From GCA-2401735 sp051252095 (GTDB lineage: Bacteria > Pseudomonadota > Gammaproteobacteria > Burkholderiales > Methylophilaceae): a stretch of DNA of 64,000 bases. Position numbers and translations under genes: made by a program. Position 1 is the first letter of the stretch. Each line of letters begins with the position of its first letter. Shown piece by piece: positions 9,220 through 18,961 of this stretch. Location: contig JBPOFK010000003.1 in assembly GCA_051252095.1 (NCBI GenBank), positions 62,001-126,000 of the forward strand. The letters run 5' to 3'. The notes beneath the pieces were generated by a model. It was not told the DNA's origin. It was given only the letters and a program-made list of their open reading frames with translations, and did no database searches.

Positions 9220-10529
9220 GCTGCAATTGATTCGTCATTATTGATTGGATCTGTTTCTTCAAGCTCAATCGCTGCAGCAAGCAAGGCCAATCGTGCAATC
9301 ACACCATAGGCATAAAAGCGATTGGGCACGGTGTCTGGTGCGCCGGCACAGTCTGGTAATGTACAAGGCTTTTCAAATGCCAATGGCACAAAATGCGCGC
9401 CTGGCGCGTTTAAGTTTTCATCAGCATCACGGCTGGTATGAACGCGATAAAACCCACCAATCACAAAGTGATCCATCATATAAACGACGGGTTCCGCAAC
9501 AGCATTGTTAATACTTTCAAAAGTATAAACACCCTCTTGCAGGATAACTTCCGAGACTTGCTGACCTTCTTTAATAACTGACATTTTATTACGTTTTTTG
9601 CGATTTAAGCCACGCACCTCATCTGCAGATTTGACTGACATGATGCCCATGCCATAAGTACCCGCATTGGCTTTTATGATGACGTAGGGCTCTTGTTTGA
9701 TATCGTACTCTTGGTATTTTGTTTTAATTTTATCGAGTAGAGTCTCTACTTTTGTGGCTAAACATTCTTCCCCCGTACGGGCATTAAAGTCAATCCCTTC
9801 ACAACTCTCAAAGTATGGGTTTAGCAACCAGGGGTCAATTTTAAGCATGTCTGCAAAATCAGTAATCACTTGATTATAGGCTGTAAAATGATTCGTTTTG
9901 CGACGATTATGCCAACCTGCATGTAAAGGCGGAATTAAATTTTGCTCAATATTTTTTAAAATATCAGGAACCCCGCCAGATAAATCATTATTCAGTAAGA
10001 TGGCGCAGCTATCAAAATCACCTAATTGCTTATTTTTAAGTTTAATACGGTTGCCTTCACGAACTAAAGGTTCGATGAGCAAGGAGTGTCCATCTTGCGC
10101 GGCGAGCGATGTTGGTTCTGTGATTTTAGGAGATATGCTACCAATCCTCACATCTAAACCAGCCGCTTTTAGTAAGTTGGTTAACTCAATGACATTTTGT
10201 AGATAATACGTATTTCGGGAGTGATTTTCTGGAATAATCAGCAAGCGATGTGCTTCAGGACATATTTTTTCAATCGCAACCATCGCGGCTTGAACACTCA
10301 AGCTAATGAATTCTGGGTTGAGATTATTAAACCCTGCTGGGAACAAGTTCGTGTCTACAGGCGCCAGTTTGAAGCCACTATTACGAATATCGACTGATGC
10401 ATAGAATGGTGCTGCATGATTGAGCCATTGTGAGCGAAACCAATGCTCAATATCTGGCATTGAAGATAACATTTTTTTTTCTAGGTCAAGAAGCGGACCA
10501 CTTAGCGCTGTTGTTAAATGAGGGACCAT
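9216..10529 (-). CDS. gshA: Glutamate-cysteine ligase (proteobacterial GshA type)
   Basis: Catalyses the first and rate-limiting step of glutathione synthesis. The 437-residue sequence belongs to the GshA family found in beta- and some gammaproteobacteria (Pfam GshA), which is unrelated in length and motifs to the E. coli enzyme. Supporting segments are FKLAPVDTNLFPAGFNNL near the N terminus, VIIKANAGTYGMGIMSV, and GGFYRVHTSRDADENLNAPGA. It leads a two-gene unit with gshB, overlapping it by four bases, and begins 25 bases before the lipA end of the minus-strand run, so it may be co-transcribed with the lip genes. Confidence 0.93.
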   Translation of the reverse strand: MVPHLTTALSGPLLDLEKKMLSSMPDIEHWFRSQWLNHAAPFYASVDIRNSGFKLAPVDTNLFPAGFNNLNPEFISLSVQAAMVAIEKICPEAHRLLIIPENHSRNTYYLQNVIELTNLLKAAGLDVRIGSISPKITEPTSLAAQDGHSLLIEPLVREGNRIKLKNKQLGDFDSCAILLNNDLSGGVPDILKNIEQNLIPPLHAGWHNRRKTNHFTAYNQVITDFADMLKIDPWLLNPYFESCEGIDFNARTGEECLATKVETLLDKIKTKYQEYDIKQEPYVIIKANAGTYGMGIMSVKSADEVRGLNRKKRNKMSVIKEGQQVSEVILQEGVYTFESINNAVAEPVVYMMDHFVIGGFYRVHTSRDADENLNAPGAHFVPLAFEKPCTLPDCAGAPDTVPNRFYAYGVIARLALLAAAIELEETDPINNDESIAA

Positions 10530-10554
10530 AATGACTCTCTATAATAGATTGTTG

Positions 10555-11529
10555 TTATATAACATGATTTGCTTGTAAGTCAGCGTGATAACTACTTCTT
10601 ACCATGGGGCCGCTTGCCGCATTATTAAAGCCCATGGCATCAGCTTTTTCTTTAAACATATCAAAAGTATCCGGTGGTACATAGCGCATAACAGGCAAGT
10701 GATGCTCACTTGGTTGTAAATACTGGCCAAGGGTTAGCATGGACACGGCGTGCGAACGCAAGTCTTGCATCACTGCTAATATTTCATCATCCGTTTCGCC
10801 AAGGCCTAACATCAAGCCAGATTTTGTTGGGATGTCTGGGTACATTTCATTAAATGCTTTAAGTAAATTAAGCGAGTTTTGATAGTCAGAACCAGGGCGT
10901 GCTTGTTTATATAAACGCGGGATGGTTTCTAGGTTGTGGTTCATCACATCTGGAAGTGCTTCTTTTAATATTTTTAGTGCGACATCTAGCCGGCCTCTAA
11001 AGTCAGGAACCAAGACTTCAATTTTAATGTTAGGTGAGGCAGCACGGATGGCTTTAATGCAATCGACAAAGTGCTTGGCGCCACCGTCTGGCAAATCATC
11101 TCGATCAACACTGGTAATGACTACATAGTTTAATTGCATATCAGCAATTGTTTTCGCAAGGTTTTTTGGTTCATTTGCATCAGGTGGTAATGGTTTACCA
11201 TGCGCCACGTCACAAAAAGGACAGCGTCTAGTACAGATGTCGCCTAAAATCATGAAAGTTGCGGTGCCACTACTAAAGCACTCGCCAATATTGGGGCAGC
11301 TGGCTTCTTCGCAAACGGTATGTAAATTGTTGTTACGTAGTGCCTGTTTAATTTCTTGAAAACGCTTACTACTTGGCATTTTCATTTTAATCCATTCTGG
11401 CTTACGCAGCATTGGTTGCGGTACAATTTTGATTGGAATGCGTGAGGTTTTTGCCGCATCAATTTCTTTGACCCCAGCCACTTTTTTGGGTGGTCTTATT
11501 GTTGCACGATTGTTTGTTTGTTGCGTCAT
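10555..11529 (-). CDS. lipA: Lipoyl synthase
   Basis: Radical-SAM enzyme that inserts two sulfurs into octanoyl groups on lipoate-dependent proteins. Both iron-sulfur sites are present: the auxiliary cluster set C73, C78, C84 (CEEASCPNIGEC) and the radical-SAM set C99, C103, C106 (CTRRCPFC). The C-terminal RSSYHAD carries the conserved serine that ligates the auxiliary cluster. The length is 324 residues. Its start overlaps the lipB stop by four bases, so octanoyl transfer and sulfur insertion are made together. Confidence 0.97.
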   Translation of the reverse strand: MTQQTNNRATIRPPKKVAGVKEIDAAKTSRIPIKIVPQPMLRKPEWIKMKMPSSKRFQEIKQALRNNNLHTVCEEASCPNIGECFSSGTATFMILGDICTRRCPFCDVAHGKPLPPDANEPKNLAKTIADMQLNYVVITSVDRDDLPDGGAKHFVDCIKAIRAASPNIKIEVLVPDFRGRLDVALKILKEALPDVMNHNLETIPRLYKQARPGSDYQNSLNLLKAFNEMYPDIPTKSGLMLGLGETDDEILAVMQDLRSHAVSMLTLGQYLQPSEHHLPVMRYVPPDTFDMFKEKADAMGFNNAASGPMVRSSYHADLQANHVI

Positions 11530-12131
11530 AGTGATAGTCTATTTTTCAGTAATTCGAGTAAAGATTCTCCCATAGCTTGGGGCGTTTCTTTGATATTCAA
11601 ATCTTTTGTTTGTGTTACTTCCAACCCAGAGTAACCACAAGGGTCGATAGCTTTAAACGGCTCTAAGTCCATGTCTACATTTAAGCTTAGTCCATGATAA
11701 CAACAGTTACGTTTCAATCTCAACCCAACTGATGCAATCTTTTTCTGATTAATGTAAACACCTGGGGCATCTTTTTTAGCACTGGATGTAATATCGAACT
11801 GTGCCAGCAATTCAATGATGCTGTTTTCTATGGTATCGACCAATTGACGTACATTGAGTTTACGCCGGTTTAAATCAATCAGTAAATAAATCACTACTTG
11901 GCCTAGCCCGTGATAGGTAATTTTTCCTCCGCGGTCTACGTTGACGACAGGGATAGCATTGTTGGGCAATCGAATATTTTTGCGGTTTAAACCTAATGTA
12001 TAGACGCTACTGTGTTCTGTAAGCCATAGCTCATCTGGTGTTTCAGGTGCGCGGTTTGCAGTAAACGCTTGCATTTCTTTAAGCGTCTTTTGATAATCTG
12101 TTAAACCAAGCTTACGCGTAATAAGCGGCAT
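11526..12131 (-). CDS. lipB: Lipoyl(octanoyl) transferase
   Basis: Moves octanoate from acyl carrier protein to the lipoyl domains of 2-oxoacid dehydrogenases and GcvH. The 201-residue sequence has the family signatures GGKITYHGLGQVV, the catalytic lysine region SVGLRLKRN, and the catalytic cysteine motif DPCGYSGLEV. A small gap separates it from the upstream DUF493 gene, an arrangement (dacA/C-ybeD-lipB-lipA) well known in proteobacteria. Confidence 0.96.
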   Translation of the reverse strand: MPLITRKLGLTDYQKTLKEMQAFTANRAPETPDELWLTEHSSVYTLGLNRKNIRLPNNAIPVVNVDRGGKITYHGLGQVVIYLLIDLNRRKLNVRQLVDTIENSIIELLAQFDITSSAKKDAPGVYINQKKIASVGLRLKRNCCYHGLSLNVDMDLEPFKAIDPCGYSGLEVTQTKDLNIKETPQAMGESLLELLKNRLSL

Positions 12132-12142
12132 ATACTCTGTAG

Positions 12143-12427
12143 CTAAAGTACAAATTTAACCATTGGATGGCTGGTTAAAGCACGGTAAATGTTATCCAGC
12201 TGCGGTTTTGATTCTACATAACAAGTACAAGTGAGGCTGGTATATTTCCCCGCCGCACTTGCTTTTGTGTCTATTTTTTTTTCGTCAAAGCTTGCTTCAT
12301 GTTCTTGTATTGTTTTAACGATTTCTAACATAAAGTCAATGTGCGTTTCTCCCATTACCTTGATAGGAAACTCACAAGGAAATTCAAGCAGTGTTTCTTC
12401 CGCCTCAACTTTGCTGTTCTCAGTCAT
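12143..12427 (-). CDS. ybeD: DUF493 family protein (YbeD-like)
   Basis: A 94-residue cytosolic protein with the ferredoxin-like DUF493 pattern: FPIKVMGE near the start, YTSLTCTCYVESKPQLDNIYRAL in the middle, and a C-terminal HPMVKFVL. The family is conserved between dacA/dacC and lipB, as here; its biochemical role is not established. The next gene upstream, dacC, ends five bases before its start. Confidence 0.93.
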   Translation of the reverse strand: MTENSKVEAEETLLEFPCEFPIKVMGETHIDFMLEIVKTIQEHEASFDEKKIDTKASAAGKYTSLTCTCYVESKPQLDNIYRALTSHPMVKFVL

Positions 12428-12432
12428 GTCTT

Positions 12433-13560
12433 TTATTTTAGCAAAAGTTTAATGCTGTCAATAATTCTGCCGAAGAATCCAGCTGGGCTGATGGCCTCTG
12501 AGGCAACTAATGTTTGTTCATGGATAACTTTTCCATCTAGCGTAAATGAAATCTTTCCAACGGCTTGCCCCGCTTTAACTGGTGCAATCAGCGGTTGTCT
12601 GGATGTCATGGTTGCTTTAACACGCGCATAATCGCCTTTTGGTAGTGATAGATACAGGTCTTTGTCTACAGTGGCAGTAACGGTTTTAGTGAAACCCTTG
12701 TAAACGGGAATCGCAGAAATTGCTTGAGACTTTTCATATACACGTGTTGATTCGTAAAATTGGAAACCATAGTTAAGAAGCTTTTGGCTTTCAGATGCGC
12801 GCATGGTCTCATTTTTTGCACCAAGTACAATGGCAATTAAGCGAGTATCGCCGCGTTTGGCAGAAGAAACCAAGCAATATCCAGCTGCTTGTGTATGCCC
12901 TGTTTTAACGCCATCAACATTTTCATCTAACCATAGTAGTTTGTTACGATTAAATTGTTTAATTTTGTTGTAGGTATATTCTTTTTGTTTGTATAAACGA
13001 CTATAGTCTTCTGGAAAGTTACGAATCAGTGCATTTGCCATCGTCGCTAAATCGTTAGCAGTCGTGTAATGCTTTGCATCTGGAAGACCAGTAGAATTCA
13101 TATAATTGCTATCAGTCATGCCTAGTTTTTTCGATTGTGCATTCATCATCATGGCAAATTGATCTTCAGTACCACCTATTGCTTCTGCTAGGGCGATTGC
13201 TGCATCGTTGCCAGATTGAATAATAAGCCCATGCAATAGCTCATCAACGGTCACACTTTTTCTAGGTTCAATAAACATTCTTGAGCCCTCAGCCTTCCAA
13301 GCCTTTTCACTAACTGGGATGACTTGGTCTAGTTTCAAGTGACCTTGCTGAATAGCATCGAATGTCAAATAAGCCGTCATCATTTTCGTTAATGATGCAG
13401 GCTCTAGTCGCTCATCTTTTTTATTAGAGACAATATCAGTGCCGCTGTTAACATCTCTTAGTAAGTAAGCATTAACTTCAAGCGTTGGTGCTGGCGCAGT
13501 GGCTGACCAACTAATGATAGGGAATAATAACGAAATGAAAAGTACAGTTATGAGTCGCAT
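12433..13560 (-). CDS. dacC: D-alanyl-D-alanine carboxypeptidase (PBP5/6 family)
   Basis: Periplasmic penicillin-binding protein that trims the terminal D-alanine from peptidoglycan side chains. It has an N-terminal signal peptide, then the three active-site motifs SLTKMMTAY (SxxK), SGNDAAIAL (SxN) and KTGHT (KTG). The C-terminal beta domain ends in an amphipathic tail (ISPAGFFGRIIDSIKLLLK) that anchors such enzymes to the inner membrane. The length of 375 residues is usual. The gene lies in the mre-rod-rlpA run. Confidence 0.95.
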   Translation of the reverse strand: MRLITVLFISLLFPIISWSATAPAPTLEVNAYLLRDVNSGTDIVSNKKDERLEPASLTKMMTAYLTFDAIQQGHLKLDQVIPVSEKAWKAEGSRMFIEPRKSVTVDELLHGLIIQSGNDAAIALAEAIGGTEDQFAMMMNAQSKKLGMTDSNYMNSTGLPDAKHYTTANDLATMANALIRNFPEDYSRLYKQKEYTYNKIKQFNRNKLLWLDENVDGVKTGHTQAAGYCLVSSAKRGDTRLIAIVLGAKNETMRASESQKLLNYGFQFYESTRVYEKSQAISAIPVYKGFTKTVTATVDKDLYLSLPKGDYARVKATMTSRQPLIAPVKAGQAVGKISFTLDGKVIHEQTLVASEAISPAGFFGRIIDSIKLLLK

Positions 13561-13568
13561 AGTCTTTC

Positions 13569-14462
13569 TTATTGGATTGTGATGATGGTTGAAATGTTAA
13601 GGTTATTACGTATATTATTAGCCGCTTGTTCAGCCGCTTCTCTCGTTTGGTAAGGCCCAATTAACAAGCGGTGTAAGCCATTATTATACACGCGGTTAAT
13701 TTTAGTGTTTTCTTCAATGTTTAGGTTTTGTATTCTTTTTTGCAATGCAGTTGCGTTGGATTCCTCTCCAAATGCACCAGCCTGGATATAGTGCTGACCT
13801 AAAAATTCTGACTGAGAAGTTGGCTGCGTGTCCACTGGTACAGCAACTTGCGCTTGTGTTAATTGTTCTTTTTGATTGAATGTGTCTGGGTCAATGGCTT
13901 CAACTTCAACTAATCCACTGCCTTTTTCTATCAGTCGTAGCTTATAAGCGGCAGCATAAGATAAATCAATCTCTCTGTCATGCTTAAACGGCCCTCTATC
14001 GTTGATGCGTACAATCACAGAGCGACCATTCTCTAAATTAGTCACCTTGGCGTAGCTTGGTAGCGGCAGAATGGTGTGTGCAGCTGTCATGCTATACATG
14101 TCGTACACTTCACCATTAGCCGTTTTATTGCCATGAAAAAGCTTTCCATACCAAGAGGCAACACCTTGCTTTTTATAGTTATCAGCAGATGCCAAGGGCG
14201 TATATTTTTTACCCAAAGCCATGTATGGTTTGATTGAGTATTTATATAGCGCTTCCTTTTTTGGTTTCGCATCGGGGATGTCGTCTAAATTAGTTGGTGG
14301 ATTGGCATGTGGTCCATCGCCTGGGTAATAGCCACCACCACTTGTCTGATCGCTAGGTTTTTGCTCAGCAGGAGCTGGTGGAGAGCGCTTAATCTTAGGG
14401 CTACTGCTACAGCCCGCTAAAATTAAACTACATAAGATTGCGAATACAATTGATTTTTTCAT
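13569..14462 (-). CDS. rlpA: Septal ring lytic transglycosylase/lipoprotein RlpA
   Basis: Lipoprotein with signal sequence and lipobox LILAGC, then a double-psi beta-barrel domain (ASWYGKLFHGNKTANGE and VRINDRGPF with the catalytic Asp) and a C-terminal SPOR domain that binds denuded septal peptidoglycan. In Pseudomonas RlpA cleaves naked glycan strands. An in-frame ATG at 14483 lies upstream inside rodA. The ATG at 14462 is preferred because it places MKK at the start of the signal peptide, lies eight bases past the rodA stop, and follows an AGGA. The resulting protein is about 297 residues. Confidence 0.92.
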   Translation of the reverse strand: MKKSIVFAILCSLILAGCSSSPKIKRSPPAPAEQKPSDQTSGGGYYPGDGPHANPPTNLDDIPDAKPKKEALYKYSIKPYMALGKKYTPLASADNYKKQGVASWYGKLFHGNKTANGEVYDMYSMTAAHTILPLPSYAKVTNLENGRSVIVRINDRGPFKHDREIDLSYAAAYKLRLIEKGSGLVEVEAIDPDTFNQKEQLTQAQVAVPVDTQPTSQSEFLGQHYIQAGAFGEESNATALQKRIQNLNIEENTKINRVYNNGLHRLLIGPYQTREAAEQAANNIRNNLNISTIITIQ

Positions 14463-14469
14463 TTTAAAA

Positions 14470-15567
14470 CTATCCTGATGCAACTAATTTTTTATGTGTA
14501 TGAATACTCATGAGTATGCCAAACCCAAGTAATATGGTCACCATTGATGTGCCGCCATAACTCACTAATGGCAATGGAACCCCGACGACAGGTAGTATGC
14601 CACTGACCATGCCGATATTGACGAAAATATAGATAAAGAACGTCATGGTAATGCTGCCAGCCAGTAACCTACTAAAGGTGTTTCTCGCTTGTGATGCAAT
14701 GACAATGCCTCTGAAAATAATCAAGCTAAATAATAACAGTAGTAACAGATTGCCGACCATGCCAAATTCTTCACTAAATACGGAGAAGATAAAGTCGGTG
14801 GTTCGCTCAGGCAAGAAGTCGAGCTGAGACTGTGTGCCGTTAAGCCATCCTTTTCCTGTCGGACCTCCAGAGCCCTGAGCGATTGTCGATTGGATGATAT
14901 GATAGCCAGCACCGAGTGGGTCTTGTGTCGGATCGATTAGAATGCGGACGCGTCTTCTTTGATAGTCATGTAGCATAGACCAAAAAATTGGCATCATGGC
15001 GGCAATCATTACACTGCCACCAATGATAAAACGCCAACTAAGCCCCGCCAGAAAAATAACAAAAAAACCAGAAGCAGATATCAATAAAGATGTGCCTAGG
15101 TCGGGTTGTTTTAAAATGAATAGGACTGGAATGATCAGTATGACAAAGGCGATTAGAAAATCAGTCATACGGAGTACGGTTTCTCTTCTAGAAAAGAACC
15201 AAGCAAGCATCATAGGCATTGCTATCCTCATTAACTCAGAAGGCTGTATTTTAATAAAGCCCAAATTGAGCCAACGTCTTGCCCCATGGCTAATATCGCC
15301 AAATAATGCGACGCCAAGCAATAACAATATCCCTAGTACATAGAGTGGAAAAGCCATACGTTCCATGAGTTGTGGTTGCACATTAGCAACGAGCCACATC
15401 GTAATGAGCGCAACTGTAATATTCACTAACTGCGCATTGACTCTATCAAAGCTTTGTCCTGATGCGCTATAGAGGACAAACAATCCAACAAGCAGCGTAA
15501 ACAATAGGCAGCTCATTAATATCGAATCAATATGCTTAAATAAAGTATGAAAAATTTGGTTAATCAT
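14470..15567 (-). CDS. rodA: Peptidoglycan glycosyltransferase RodA
   Basis: SEDS-family polymerase of the elongasome, working with PBP2 to build lateral wall glycan. The 365-residue protein has about ten hydrophobic segments. It has the family signature near the C terminus, GVPLPLVSYGGTSMVTILLGFGILMSI, and the loop GGPTGKGWLNGTQSQLDFLPERTTDFIFSVFSEEFG with the putative catalytic region. It overlaps mrdA by eight bases, matching the functional pairing of the two proteins. Confidence 0.96.
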   Translation of the reverse strand: MINQIFHTLFKHIDSILMSCLLFTLLVGLFVLYSASGQSFDRVNAQLVNITVALITMWLVANVQPQLMERMAFPLYVLGILLLLGVALFGDISHGARRWLNLGFIKIQPSELMRIAMPMMLAWFFSRRETVLRMTDFLIAFVILIIPVLFILKQPDLGTSLLISASGFFVIFLAGLSWRFIIGGSVMIAAMMPIFWSMLHDYQRRRVRILIDPTQDPLGAGYHIIQSTIAQGSGGPTGKGWLNGTQSQLDFLPERTTDFIFSVFSEEFGMVGNLLLLLLFSLIIFRGIVIASQARNTFSRLLAGSITMTFFIYIFVNIGMVSGILPVVGVPLPLVSYGGTSMVTILLGFGILMSIHTHKKLVASG

Positions 15568-17485
15568 GTGCTACCACATCAATTGTGCTGTATTCTACGG
15601 GTTCACTTTTTTTACTTGCATCTACTTCAGGCGGTAGTTTTCCTAGTAGGTAGTAATCCATTACTTCTCTAACAATAGGTCCTGCGGCGGAGCCACCATG
15701 ACCGCCATTCTCAATAATCGCCGCAATAGCGATTTTTGGATCGTCTGCTGGCGCGTAGGCAATAAATAAGGCGTGATCTCTATGCCGTTCATCAATGTTT
15801 TTTTCATCGTACTTTTCGTTTTGCTTAATACCAATCACTTGTGCTGTTCCTGTTTTTGCCGCAATACTGTAGCCAGCATTTGCACCAACTCTAGCCGCTG
15901 TTCCGCCAGGTAAGGTTACATCTATCATGCCTTGTTTTACAATCTCAAGGTTATCATCATCAAGCGTAATGTAGTCATTGACTACTGGCGTGTTTGGAAT
16001 GACTTTTCCGGACTTGATGTCAGTAATTGCCCTAACTAGGTGAGGCTTGATTGCTTTTCCTTTGTTGGCTAGGACAGATGTCGCGTATGCAAGTTGCATC
16101 GGCGTGACTAATGTGTATCCTTGACCAATACCCACAATCACGGTTTCACCCATATACCAAGGTTGTTTAAATCGGCGTTGTTTCCATTCTGGCGTTGGTA
16201 GCAGACCACCATTCTCTCCTTTGATGTCAATCCCACTTTTTTGTCCGAAGCCAAAATGCCGTACAAAATCCGTTAGCTTTTCTATGCCTAATTCTACGGC
16301 TAATCCATAGAAAAAAGTATCGCAAGATATGGTGATAGCTCGTTTCATGTCTACATAGCCATGCCCACCTACTTTCCAGTCGCGATACCGGTGCCTACTG
16401 TTGGGCAACGAAAAGTATCCAGGATCCTGAATGCTAAAAGGTGGTTTACGTTTGCCAGCTTCAAGTCCTGCCAAGGCCACAAACGGTTTGAATGTAGAGC
16501 CTGGCGGATAAACGCCCCGTAGAGGCCGATTGATAAGCGGTTTATCAATAGAATCATTTAATAAGCGCCAGTTTTGCGTATCAATGCCACCAACAAAAAG
16601 GTTAGGGTCAAAAGTAGGCATGCTGACCAAAGCGAGAATTTCACCAGTTTGTGGTTGAATGGCGACTAGCGCACCACGTCTTTCACCAAAGCCTTTTTCT
16701 GCAATTTCTTGTAATTTTAAGTCAATAGACAAGGTTAAATTATTACCTGACACTGGTGCGGTACTAGATAGTACGCGCACAGCTTTGCCATCTGCATTAA
16801 TTTCTACTTGCTGAAACCCAGTTGTACCATGCAGCTCTTTTTCATAATATTCCTCAATGCCACTTTTACCAATATGGTCAGTCCCTTTGTAGTTCGACAG
16901 TACATCGTCTTCTTTCAGCTGCTCAAGGTCTCTATCATTAATACGCCCAATGTAGCCAGCGATATGCACACCCACTGATCTATTTGGATAGTGACGAAAT
17001 AACCTAGATTTGATTTCAACACCAGGAAAGCGAAATCGATTTGCCGCAAATTTAGCAGCTTCAACTTCATTCAAATGGGTGCGAATGGGAATAGATTCAA
17101 ATGCATGACTACGCGTTTTTAAGTTATTGAATCGCTTTAAATCATTACTTGATATTTCTACAAGTTTGCTCACTTCGGCTATTGTTTCATCAAAGTTATC
17201 AACTTTTGATGGTGTTATTTCTAATGTATAAACAAAGAAGTTATGCGCAATTGTTACTCCGTTTCTATCGGTAATGAGTCCACGGTTAGGGGCTACGGGT
17301 ACAATTGAGATGCGATTGTTTTCTGCTAATGTATGATAGTGGTTGTGTCGCACAATCTGTAAAAAATAGAATCTGCTTGCGAGCAGACCAAAGCCGACAA
17401 GTACAAGCACCCCCAGTACGACTAAGCGTACCTTGAAATTATGCAATTCATTCTGATAATTTCTGAGCTCTGTACTATACCGCAT
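15560..17485 (-). CDS. mrdA: Penicillin-binding protein 2 (elongasome transpeptidase)
   Basis: Class B PBP that cross-links lateral wall peptidoglycan with RodA. It has one N-terminal membrane helix, a pedestal domain, then a transpeptidase domain with GSTFKPF (SxxK, Ser near residue 329), the SCDTFFYG motif in the SxN position (normal for PBP2) and KTGTAQV. The length of 641 residues is normal. Six bases separate it from mreD upstream, and it overlaps rodA downstream. Confidence 0.96.
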   Translation of the reverse strand: MRYSTELRNYQNELHNFKVRLVVLGVLVLVGFGLLASRFYFLQIVRHNHYHTLAENNRISIVPVAPNRGLITDRNGVTIAHNFFVYTLEITPSKVDNFDETIAEVSKLVEISSNDLKRFNNLKTRSHAFESIPIRTHLNEVEAAKFAANRFRFPGVEIKSRLFRHYPNRSVGVHIAGYIGRINDRDLEQLKEDDVLSNYKGTDHIGKSGIEEYYEKELHGTTGFQQVEINADGKAVRVLSSTAPVSGNNLTLSIDLKLQEIAEKGFGERRGALVAIQPQTGEILALVSMPTFDPNLFVGGIDTQNWRLLNDSIDKPLINRPLRGVYPPGSTFKPFVALAGLEAGKRKPPFSIQDPGYFSLPNSRHRYRDWKVGGHGYVDMKRAITISCDTFFYGLAVELGIEKLTDFVRHFGFGQKSGIDIKGENGGLLPTPEWKQRRFKQPWYMGETVIVGIGQGYTLVTPMQLAYATSVLANKGKAIKPHLVRAITDIKSGKVIPNTPVVNDYITLDDDNLEIVKQGMIDVTLPGGTAARVGANAGYSIAAKTGTAQVIGIKQNEKYDEKNIDERHRDHALFIAYAPADDPKIAIAAIIENGGHGGSAAGPIVREVMDYYLLGKLPPEVDASKKSEPVEYSTIDVVAHD

Positions 17486-17491
17486 CTAACA

Positions 17492-17978
17492 TTATTCCGA
17501 ACGACTTGATTTTGGGCGAGCAAGTGAGCCAAATGCTAAGCGTAATATTTGCCATAATAATATCCCTGTTATTACTGGCCAAAAGTAATGCCAGCTTGGC
17601 ACATCATTGCCAGCGAATAACTTAAGAATCAAAATAATCAGGCGAGAAAGTAATAATAAGCTCAACACGTAGAAGGTGATTTGTATGACGGTGAAAAGAA
17701 CAAGCCTGCGTTGAAAGCTCAATGCAATATATGCGGTTATGGTAAAAGCCAGCGCATGTTGACCGAGTAAGCTACCTGTTGCTAAATCGACGAGTATGCC
17801 CACTACCCATGCTGTGCCTATATGACACAGGTGTGGCGCACGTAAAAGCCAATAGAGCAATACAACCAGCATAAAATCAGGTCGCAAAATAACACCTTGA
17901 CCCGTCCAAGGAAATAACTGGCATAGTAAGGCAAAGAAAAAAGTTGTATAAACTAATAGTAAGCTAGGGGTTTGCACG
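17492..17978 (-). CDS. mreD: Rod shape-determining protein MreD
   Basis: Small inner-membrane protein of the Mre elongation complex with five or six hydrophobic segments (LLLVYTTFFFALLCQLFPW, PDFMLVVLLYWLLRAPHL and so on). The longest open frame starts at an ATG at 18025 and would overlap mreC by 62 bases. A GTG at 17978 is more likely the true start: it has AAGGA nine bases upstream, overlaps mreC by only 15 bases and gives about 161 residues, close to the usual MreD length. The extra basic residues before this point would duplicate the mreC tail sequence in another frame. Confidence 0.85.
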
Positions 17979-18926
17979 AGGCTTAGTCCTTTTCTTTTCT
18001 TTTTTAGTCTCGTTTTTATCGACACTTTTTTCGCTGTCTATTTCTGGCGGGCTAACTGCTGGCTCTTTAGACTCGGGTAGCTCCAAAATTAATAGTTGAA
18101 GATGATGGCTAACTTGTGCAATCGGTGTGCTAATAATTTTAGCGAACTGTGATTCAGGGTCTTGTTCAATCTTGGTGACAGTTGCCACTGCTAATCCGGC
18201 TGGATAAATGCCATCGATACCCGATGTAACTAATTTGTCACCGATCTTAATGTCGACATTGGTTGGTAAGTAGGGAATGTCTAAAGTGTTTCCACTTTGT
18301 CCAAAAGCAATCGCTCGTAACTGATTGCGTTCTACTTGAATCGGGATAGAGAGGTTTTTGTCAGTAATCAGTGTGACCTCACAACTAAATGGGTAAACAC
18401 GTGTTACTTGCCCAATAACGCCTTTTGAGTCAACGACTGCTTGTCCTGCTTGAATATTATGTTGACTGCCTCGATTAACAATCACGACATTTCTAAAAGG
18501 GTCTCTACCCGTGTGTGAAATGTCACCCAGAACAGCAAATGGATGAATGGGGATGTCACCACCGAGTAAGCTGCGCAAGTGCTCATTTTCTGCTTGCAAT
18601 GTGTTCAAGCGTTGAAGTTTTACCTTTTGCTCGAATGCCTGTTGTTTAAGCATATAGTTTTCTTGCACAAGTTCATTATGTACAGAAAAGTATTTCGACG
18701 TGTCGCGAAAGAGCTCACTGGGTATATTGGCAATTCTCTCGATTGGATGAAGTGCACCGTACAATGCTTGCCGTATTTGTGATAAATAATTTAGCTGTGT
18801 GTCCGCTGCCATGATAATAATCGACAACGCACAGAAAAATACCATGCGTGAAAATGGACTGGCACCACGGACGAAAAAAGCAGGAGTTTGTTGGGGCTCT
18901 AGTTTCTGATGAACACCTTTAAGCAT
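17964..18926 (-). CDS. mreC: Rod shape-determining protein MreC
   Basis: Bitopic inner-membrane protein that organises the elongasome and activates PBP2. It has a short cytoplasmic start, a membrane helix near residues 27-43, a coiled-coil segment (ELVQENYMLKQQAFEQKVKLQRL and on to about residue 117) and the MreC beta-barrel domain with DPFRNVVIVNRG and VTSGIDGIYPAGLAVA. The C terminus is a charged Lys/Glu/Asp-rich tail of about 40 residues. It follows mreB by 35 bases. Confidence 0.95.
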   Translation of the reverse strand: MLKGVHQKLEPQQTPAFFVRGASPFSRMVFFCALSIIIMAADTQLNYLSQIRQALYGALHPIERIANIPSELFRDTSKYFSVHNELVQENYMLKQQAFEQKVKLQRLNTLQAENEHLRSLLGGDIPIHPFAVLGDISHTGRDPFRNVVIVNRGSQHNIQAGQAVVDSKGVIGQVTRVYPFSCEVTLITDKNLSIPIQVERNQLRAIAFGQSGNTLDIPYLPTNVDIKIGDKLVTSGIDGIYPAGLAVATVTKIEQDPESQFAKIISTPIAQVSHHLQLLILELPESKEPAVSPPEIDSEKSVDKNETKKEKKRTKPRANP

Positions 18927-18961
18927 GTTGGAGCTGTTGGTTTAGTAGTAACAAACAACCA

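Noticed and set aside
16300..16340. SCD in place of SxN in PBP2 as a missing active-site residue
   Set aside because: SCD is the normal form of this motif in PBP2 proteins.
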